A stretch of 64,000 nucleotides of DNA from Acrocarpospora corrugata (GTDB taxonomy: Bacteria; Actinomycetota; Actinomycetes; Streptosporangiales; Streptosporangiaceae). A program made the position numbers and the translations under genes. The notes below the pieces were generated by a model, which saw only the letters and a program-made list of their open reading frames with translations, made no database searches and was not told where the DNA came from. Shown one piece after another: positions 59,515 to 64,000 of this stretch. The number at the start of each line of letters is the position of its first letter. Position 1 is the stretch's first letter. The stretch lies in the NCBI RefSeq assembly GCF_009687845.1, contig NZ_BLAD01000043.1, forward strand, positions 143,460 through 207,459, given 5' to 3'.

Positions 59515-61544
59515 GGTTTTCCCCTTTGGGCCGGGAGTATCGCGAGCACACGTGTGCCGCCCTCCCGGCATGGTTCGATCGTGCACCATCCACCGAGTTC
59601 GGCGGCACGGTCTCGCATCGAAACGGTGCCGACTCCGGCTTTCCCGTCGGGTCCGCGGCCATTGTCGGTCACTTCCACGGTGAGCGCGCCGCCGTCCGCC
59701 GCCAGGCGCAGCCGGGCCTCGGACGCCCGAGCGTGCCTGCGGACGTTGGTCAGCGCCTCGATCGCGATGTGATAGGCGGCGACTTCGGTCGCGGCGGGCA
59801 GTTCGGGCAGCTCCGCCGGGATTTCCAGCCGGATGGCCGGTTCGCCCGGCAGGCCGGCGACGTGCGACGACAGCGCCCGCAGCAGCCCGAGCGAGTCCAG
59901 CGCCGGCGGCCGCAGCCCGTCGATCAGCGCCCGCACGTCGGCCATCGCCGCCGCCGCGTCCCCGATGATCTCCTCCAGCATCTCCCGGGCCGGGCCGGCC
60001 CCCACCAGGTCCTGTACGGCTTCCGCCCGCATCGTCAACGCCGCGAGCGTCGGGCCGAGCCCGTCGTGGAGATCGTTGCGGATCCGGCGCCTTTCCTCCT
60101 CGCGGGCCAGCACCAGGCGTTCCCGGGAACGTCGCAGATCCGCCGACAGGCGAACCGCGTGGACGGCGATTCCCATCCGCCTGGCCAGGTCGGCGAGGAC
60201 CCGGCGGTCCTTCTCGCCCAGGTCGCGTTCCCCCGGGCGGGGCGCCAGCACGAGCCTGCCGACCTGCTCGTTCTGGTAGGTCAGCGGGACTGCGATGCGG
60301 CCGGGGGCGGGGTCGCCGTCTTCGTCGAGTTCGATCGCCGCGTACGGGAGTTTGAGCGCCTCCGCCACCGAGCCGGCGGCCGTGGCCAGGACGGCGCCCG
60401 GTTCCGCGCTCTCCTCCAGGCGGCGGCCGAGCAGGGCCAGGGCGGCGTAGGGGTCGTCGCGCCTGCCGTACATGAGGAGGTTGACGGCGCGCTGGACGCG
60501 GGCCCGCAGTGGCGCGAAGACGACGGCGACCAGGCCGGCGGCGGCGATCGACAGCGGGAGACCGTCGACGGCGTGGAAGACCGCGCCCAGGTAGCCCACC
60601 ACGAGCACGTAGCCGCCGGTGACGAAACCGGACAGGACGCCGTAGACGAGGGTGCGGTTGATCACCAGGTCGATGTCGAACAGGCCGTACCTGAGCACGG
60701 CCACGCTGATGGCGGCCAGCACGAGGGTCATCGCGGCGGCGCCGGCGAGTTCCCAGAACGGGCTCCGCACCGGCCAGGGGATGTCCGGGATGTCGTCGCG
60801 CAGGCCCGCGACCAGGCGTGCGATCACGATCAGGCCGGCCAGGCTGACGGCGTAGACCAGCCGCTGGACCTGGGCGCGTTCCGGGCCGCGGGCGTGGCGG
60901 GCGCGCAGGGCCAGGCTGATGGAGCCGGCGATGAACAGGGCGCCGGCGAAGATCGGGAAACCGAGGTCGGCGAACTGGGTGGCGCCGTCCAGGGCGGGGA
61001 CGCCGAGGGGGTTGGCCACGGCGGTGCCGTACCCCGCCTGGTCGTTCGGGCCGGGGCGCAGGGCGCTCACGATCGCGGTGAGGACGGCGGCCACGGCCGC
61101 GAGCCAGATGATCGGGCGCCAGCGGGAGGAGGGCAGGCGGCCGGTGGGGAAGAACAGGGGAATCGCGGCGATGGCGAGGTTCGCCGGGATCCACAGCCAG
61201 GTCTGCGGCCAGGCGAACGCCGTCGCGTCCCGGTCGTACAGGGCGAACTGGCCGCAGGCGTCCAGGAGGGCGAACGACAGGCCGGTGGTGGCCAGCAGCA
61301 GGCCGATCACGTTGCCTGGGCGGCGCACGTTGATCAGGCCGCCGACGATCACGGCGGCCGCGACGAAGACCAGATGGCTCTGCTGGAACAGGTCGAACCC
61401 GTTCCATTCGCCCAGCACGACGGCCGCGGCGACGAGCAGCAGGCTCGCCACGCAGACAACCCAGGCCGCGGATCGCACCTGACCTCCCGGAATACAGGTC
61501 CAGGTCACAGGGTATCGGCGGATTTGCCCAAGCAGATGGGACAT
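59493..61544 (-). CDS. NarL-type sensor histidine kinase with large membrane sensor
   Basis: A 683-residue sensor. The N-terminal ~360 residues hold about eight or more membrane helices, followed by a GAF-like region (~380-470), a HisKA_3 domain with phospho-His493 in [11 protein letters not shown], and a HATPase domain with [10 protein letters not shown] and [11 protein letters not shown] chose ATG 61544 ([10 protein letters not shown]); an upstream in-frame GTG at 61604 would run into the divergent miaB gene. It is paired with the overlapping response regulator. Confidence 0.9.
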   Translation of the reverse strand: MSHLLGQIRRYPVTWTCIPGGQVRSAAWVVCVASLLLVAAAVVLGEWNGFDLFQQSHLVFVAAAVIVGGLINVRRPGNVIGLLLATTGLSFALLDACGQFALYDRDATAFAWPQTWLWIPANLAIAAIPLFFPTGRLPSSRWRPIIWLAAVAAVLTAIVSALRPGPNDQAGYGTAVANPLGVPALDGATQFADLGFPIFAGALFIAGSISLALRARHARGPERAQVQRLVYAVSLAGLIVIARLVAGLRDDIPDIPWPVRSPFWELAGAAAMTLVLAAISVAVLRYGLFDIDLVINRTLVYGVLSGFVTGGYVLVVGYLGAVFHAVDGLPLSIAAAGLVAVVFAPLRARVQRAVNLLMYGRRDDPYAALALLGRRLEESAEPGAVLATAAGSVAEALKLPYAAIELDEDGDPAPGRIAVPLTYQNEQVGRLVLAPRPGERDLGEKDRRVLADLARRMGIAVHAVRLSADLRRSRERLVLAREEERRRIRNDLHDGLGPTLAALTMRAEAVQDLVGAGPAREMLEEIIGDAAAAMADVRALIDGLRPPALDSLGLLRALSSHVAGLPGEPAIRLEIPAELPELPAATEVAAYHIAIEALTNVRRHARASEARLRLAADGGALTVEVTDNGRGPDGKAGVGTVSMRDRAAELGGWCTIEPCREGGTRVLAILPAQRGKPWNPSRS

Positions 61545-61593
61545 TGTCCCGGGCGTCTGGGGGTCTCTGGAGCGCTTAGGCTTGGTCGTTGAG

Positions 61594-63072
61594 ATGACTG
61601 CCACGACTCAGGAGAGCACCAGGACGTACGAGGTACGGACCTATGGGTGCCAGATGAACGTCCACGACTCCGAGCGCCTGTCCGGGCTGCTGGAGGACGC
61701 GGGATACGTGCGCGCCCCCGAGGGGCAGCCCGCCGACGTCGTCGTGTTCAACACCTGTGCGGTGCGGGAGAACGCCGACAACCGGCTCTACGGCAACCTG
61801 GGGCACCTGCGGCCGCGGAAGATCAGCGATCCCGGCATGCAGATCGCGGTGGGCGGCTGTCTGGCGCAGAAGGACCAGGGCGAGATCGTCCGGCGCGCGC
61901 CGTGGGTCGACGTCGTCTTCGGGACCCACAACATCGGGTCGCTGCCGGTGCTGCTGGAGCGGGCCCGGATCGCGGAAGAGGCCCAGGTCGAGATCAAGGA
62001 CTCGCTGGAGACCTTCCCGTCGACGCTGCCGACCAAGCGCGAGTCGGCGTACGCGGCGTGGGTGGCCATCTCGGTCGGGTGCAACAACACCTGCACGTTC
62101 TGCATCGTGCCCGCGCTGCGGGGCAAGGAGAAGGACCGCCGCCCCGGCGACATCCTCAACGAGATCCGCACCCTGGTCGACCAGGGCGTGCTGGAGATCA
62201 CCCTGCTCGGCCAGAACGTCAACACCTACGGCGTCGAGTTCGGCGACCGGCTCGCCTTCGGCAAACTGCTGCGCTCCTGCGGCTCCGTCGACGGGCTGGA
62301 GCGGGTCCGGTTCACCTCGCCGCATCCGGCGGCCTTCACCGACGACGTCATCGCCGCGATGGCCGAGACGCCGAACGTCATGCATCAGCTGCACATGCCG
62401 CTGCAGTCCGGTTCCGATCGGGTGCTGAAGGCGATGCGCCGCTCGTACCGGGCTGACCGCTACCTGGGCATCATCGATCGCGTCCGCGCGGCGATGCCCG
62501 ACGCCGCCATCTCGACCGACATCATCGTCGGCTTCCCCGGCGAAACCGAGGAAGACTTCCAGGGCACGCTCGACGTGGTCCGCGCCGCCCGCTTCGCCAA
62601 CGCCTTCACCTTCCAGTACTCGATCCGCCCCGGCACCCCCGCCGCGACCATGCCGGACCAGATCCCCAAGGCCGTCGTCCAGGAGCGGTACGAGCGCCTC
62701 GTCGCCGTCCAGGAAGAGATCGCCTGGGCAGAGAACAAGGCTCAGGTCGGCAAGGTCCTCGAAGTCCTCATCGCCGAAGGCGAAGGCCGCAAGGACGGCG
62801 CCACCCACCGCCTCTCCGGCCGCGCCCCCGACAACCGCCTCGTCCACCTGACCCCCGCCGACGCCCGCCCCGGCGACATGGCCACCGTCGAGGTCACCTA
62901 CGCCGCCCCCCACCACCTGGTCGCCGACAAACTCCACTCCGTCCGCCGCACCCGCGCCGGCGACGCCTGGGAATCCCGCCAATCCCAGCCCTCCGGCCCC
63001 GCCTCGGTGAACCTCGGCATGCCCACCATCGGCCGCCCCCCGACCACCCCCGAACCACTCGCCTGCTCCTAG
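61594..63072 (+). CDS. miaB: MiaB tRNA methylthiotransferase
   Basis: A 492-residue radical-SAM enzyme that adds a methylthio group to i6A37 of tRNAs reading U-starting codons. The UPF0004 domain has Cys in [15 protein letters not shown] and GGCLAQ. The radical-SAM cluster motif is CNNTCTFC, and a TRAM domain occupies ~385-450. The C-terminal ~45 residues are a variable tail. ATG 61594 gives [14 protein letters not shown]. In M. tuberculosis miaB is also close to recA-recX. The last ~25 bases recur at 63122-63147 with a stop. Confidence 0.95.
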   Translation: MTATTQESTRTYEVRTYGCQMNVHDSERLSGLLEDAGYVRAPEGQPADVVVFNTCAVRENADNRLYGNLGHLRPRKISDPGMQIAVGGCLAQKDQGEIVRRAPWVDVVFGTHNIGSLPVLLERARIAEEAQVEIKDSLETFPSTLPTKRESAYAAWVAISVGCNNTCTFCIVPALRGKEKDRRPGDILNEIRTLVDQGVLEITLLGQNVNTYGVEFGDRLAFGKLLRSCGSVDGLERVRFTSPHPAAFTDDVIAAMAETPNVMHQLHMPLQSGSDRVLKAMRRSYRADRYLGIIDRVRAAMPDAAISTDIIVGFPGETEEDFQGTLDVVRAARFANAFTFQYSIRPGTPAATMPDQIPKAVVQERYERLVAVQEEIAWAENKAQVGKVLEVLIAEGEGRKDGATHRLSGRAPDNRLVHLTPADARPGDMATVEVTYAAPHHLVADKLHSVRRTRAGDAWESRQSQPSGPASVNLGMPTIGRPPTTPEPLACS

Positions 63073-63237
63073 CGTTCTCGGTCAGGTAAACGTGGAGTGC
63101 CTTGGCCGGTCGCTCCGGGGCCTCGGACCGCTCGCCTGCTCTTAGGACTCGCAGAGAATTAACTTGCGCGCTCACAAAGGGTTTGTCGAGGTCGGAGACT
63201 TGTGAACCTACGGGTTAATTTCCTGCGAGCCCTTAGA

Positions 63238-63358
63238 ACCACTAAACAGAATGGCCGCGCCTTCTTGGCGCCGGCGCGGTGAGAAGCATCACCTGCGTTA
63301 ACGGCGCCGGATAACGGCGACCGACCCGGCAACTCGCCTATTTCGTTAGGAGTTAATA
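63238..63358 (+). repeat. Dispersed non-coding repeat, copy B
   Basis: Aligns to the reverse strand of 52090-52210 over ~110 bp, sharing CTTGGCGCCGG-GCGGTGAG, CACCTGCGT-AACGGCGCCGG and GTTAGGAGTT. It lacks an open frame of note. Confidence 0.7.
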
Positions 63359-63435
63359 GAGAGACATCAGCGCCGGCAACGCCAGCGCTGCTGTCTCGCT
63401 AGCTGAGCCGCTGGTAGCTGCTGGAATTCCTGACG

Positions 63436-63540
63436 CCGGGCCTTTTACTTGGCGTCGGTGGCGAGGAGCGTCGCGTGCGTGAAGGCGCCGGATATCGGCG
63501 AGTAACACGGTGGTTGGCTCGTTTGCTGGTGCTGTGAGCA
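63436..63540 (+). repeat. Dispersed non-coding repeat, copy C
   Basis: Contains TTGGCGTCGGTGGCGAGGAG and GTGCGTGAAGGCGCCGGATA, matching copies A and B in order and spacing, ~190 bp from copy B in the same orientation. Confidence 0.65.
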
Positions 63541-63696
63541 GCTGTTCCCCATGGTGGCTCGCTGTCCGCGTGTCCCTAACGACTTCCTAAGGGCTCCCAG
63601 GCCCCATCGGACACTCGGCCGATGTCTCTTCGATACCCGAGGGTTGACCTCTATTGGCCCGGTTGGGCAGCTTGCCCACTTCTGGCGTCTCTGGGT

Positions 63697-63746
63697 GGGG
63701 TTGGCCTTTGTCGAGTAGTGGCGCTACTCGATTTGTGGCCAACCCC
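63697..63746. other. Nested perfect hairpin of unknown role
   Basis: Outer arms GGGGTTGGCC and GGCCAACCCC (10 bp) enclose inner arms TCGAGTAG and CTACTCGA (8 bp) with loop TGGCG; the arms are separated by short T/G bulges. It could be a terminator for the minus-strand gene at the window edge, a small RNA, or a recombination/transposition site. Confidence 0.6.
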
Positions 63747-63888
63747 TGCCGTCATTGTCTGGGGGTGCCGGGTGAGGGTGCGTGAGACGGGGGAGAGGGC
63801 GTCGCTGTTGTTGCGCAGCGGGACATGTCCGGCGCGTTCCGTCAGTTCGGCACTACGGTGGGCTGGGTCGCGACCAGGGTGCCGGTCA

Positions 63889-64000
63889 TTACTGGCCGGT
63901 GATGTTGTGGAGGATTTCGTAGCAATAGGCGCGGCGGATGTCGTGGAAGGTGGCGCAAGGGTGGGGGATTCTTCGTGCTGCTGGGGTGTGGGGTTTGGTG
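63889..64000 (-). CDS. C-terminal end of an unidentified protein (truncated by the window)
   Basis: The minus strand is open from the window edge to a TAA at 63889-63891 and encodes a protein-like tail ending TFHDIRRAYCYEILHNITGQ. The composition is plausible for a real C-terminus, with basic and aromatic residues, but 37 residues are too few to name a family. Tyrosine recombinases have a loosely similar HD-R region, which is not enough to call one. Confidence 0.4.
   Translation of the reverse strand, partial: TKPHTPAARRIPHPCATFHDIRRAYCYEILHNITGQ

Larger units (their letters stand above)
63073..63888. other. Long structured non-coding region after miaB
   Basis: No gene is supported in 816 bp. 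Contents in order: a copy of the miaB tail (63118-63150); inverted arms CTCGCAG-AG-AATTAAC (63148-63163) and GTTAATT-TC-CTGCGAG (63214-63229); dispersed-repeat copies B and C; hairpin CATCGG/CCGATG (63605-63624); a nested hairpin at 63697-63746; and a G-rich tract from 63751. Confidence 0.7.

Noticed and set aside
63889..64000. Calling the edge gene a tyrosine recombinase from FHDIRRAYCYEIL
   Set aside because: Only an HD-x-R resemblance in 37 residues; the catalytic Arg/His/Tyr set cannot be checked within the window.

Overview
The window is high-GC actinobacterial chromosome. Three things point there: GTG starts and GTGA/ATGA gene overlaps, a clgR / DUF3046-recA-recX / miaB neighbourhood like that of Mycobacterium and Streptomyces, and a GluABCD-type glutamate importer. 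The style of the accessory genes (CBM2-tailed secreted enzyme, ROK regulators, TPR-CHAT proteins, NRPS/MFS fusion) suggests a Streptosporangiales-like genus; this last step is inference.

Layout. 0.1-1.7 kb: clgR, nei and an Rrf2 regulator. 1.8-5 kb: a membrane endo/exonuclease/phosphatase-fold protein divergent from a ROK regulator. 5-15.6 kb: an overlapping operon (cytosolic subtilase, sigma factor with a repeat-made N-terminus, small beta-sandwich protein) that appears once to have run straight into a TPR-CHAT caspase-like protease. It is now split by a ~4.9 kb insertion carrying a tRNA-Pro 3' fragment, a Fic protein, a decayed LuxR regulator and an alpha/beta hydrolase. 15.7-23.8 kb: carbohydrate use, with a secreted sugar dehydrogenase with CBM2, a GH3 N-acetylhexosaminidase, a Das-like ABC importer and a second ROK regulator, tied together by GAAACTTT boxes. 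24.4-39.5 kb: a compact divergent biosynthetic cluster. The minus arm holds an NRPS with domains C-A-T-TE-MFS in one polypeptide, a carrier protein, a free condensation protein and a dimethylformamidase-like protein. The plus arm holds an acyl-AMP ligase, a condensation-carrier protein and a dedicated E1alpha-E1beta-E2 2-oxoacid dehydrogenase. The arms share two palindromic operator-like sites. 39.7-63.1 kb: conserved core, with lhr, a VOC protein, DUF3046, recA (LexA box), recX, rny, an S9 peptidase, gluABCD plus a second binding protein, a two-component system and miaB.

Two ideas connect the parts. First, nei and lhr, which are neighbours in M. tuberculosis, are ~38 kb apart here, so 1.8-39.6 kb is probably accessory DNA placed in the core region. 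Second, many genes (subtilase, CHAT, E2, lhr, VOC, DUF3046, recX, rny, miaB) have their 3' ends copied in tandem just past the stop codon, giving arrays with units of 15 to 113 bp and often a backup stop. A separate ~110 bp non-coding repeat occurs three times, after rny and twice after miaB.

Best candidates for undescribed biology: the divergent NRPS / ketoacid-dehydrogenase cluster, the subtilase-sigma-small protein-CHAT module, and the gene-tail duplication phenomenon. No CRISPR array, complete tRNA, rRNA or recognisable integrase or transposase was seen.
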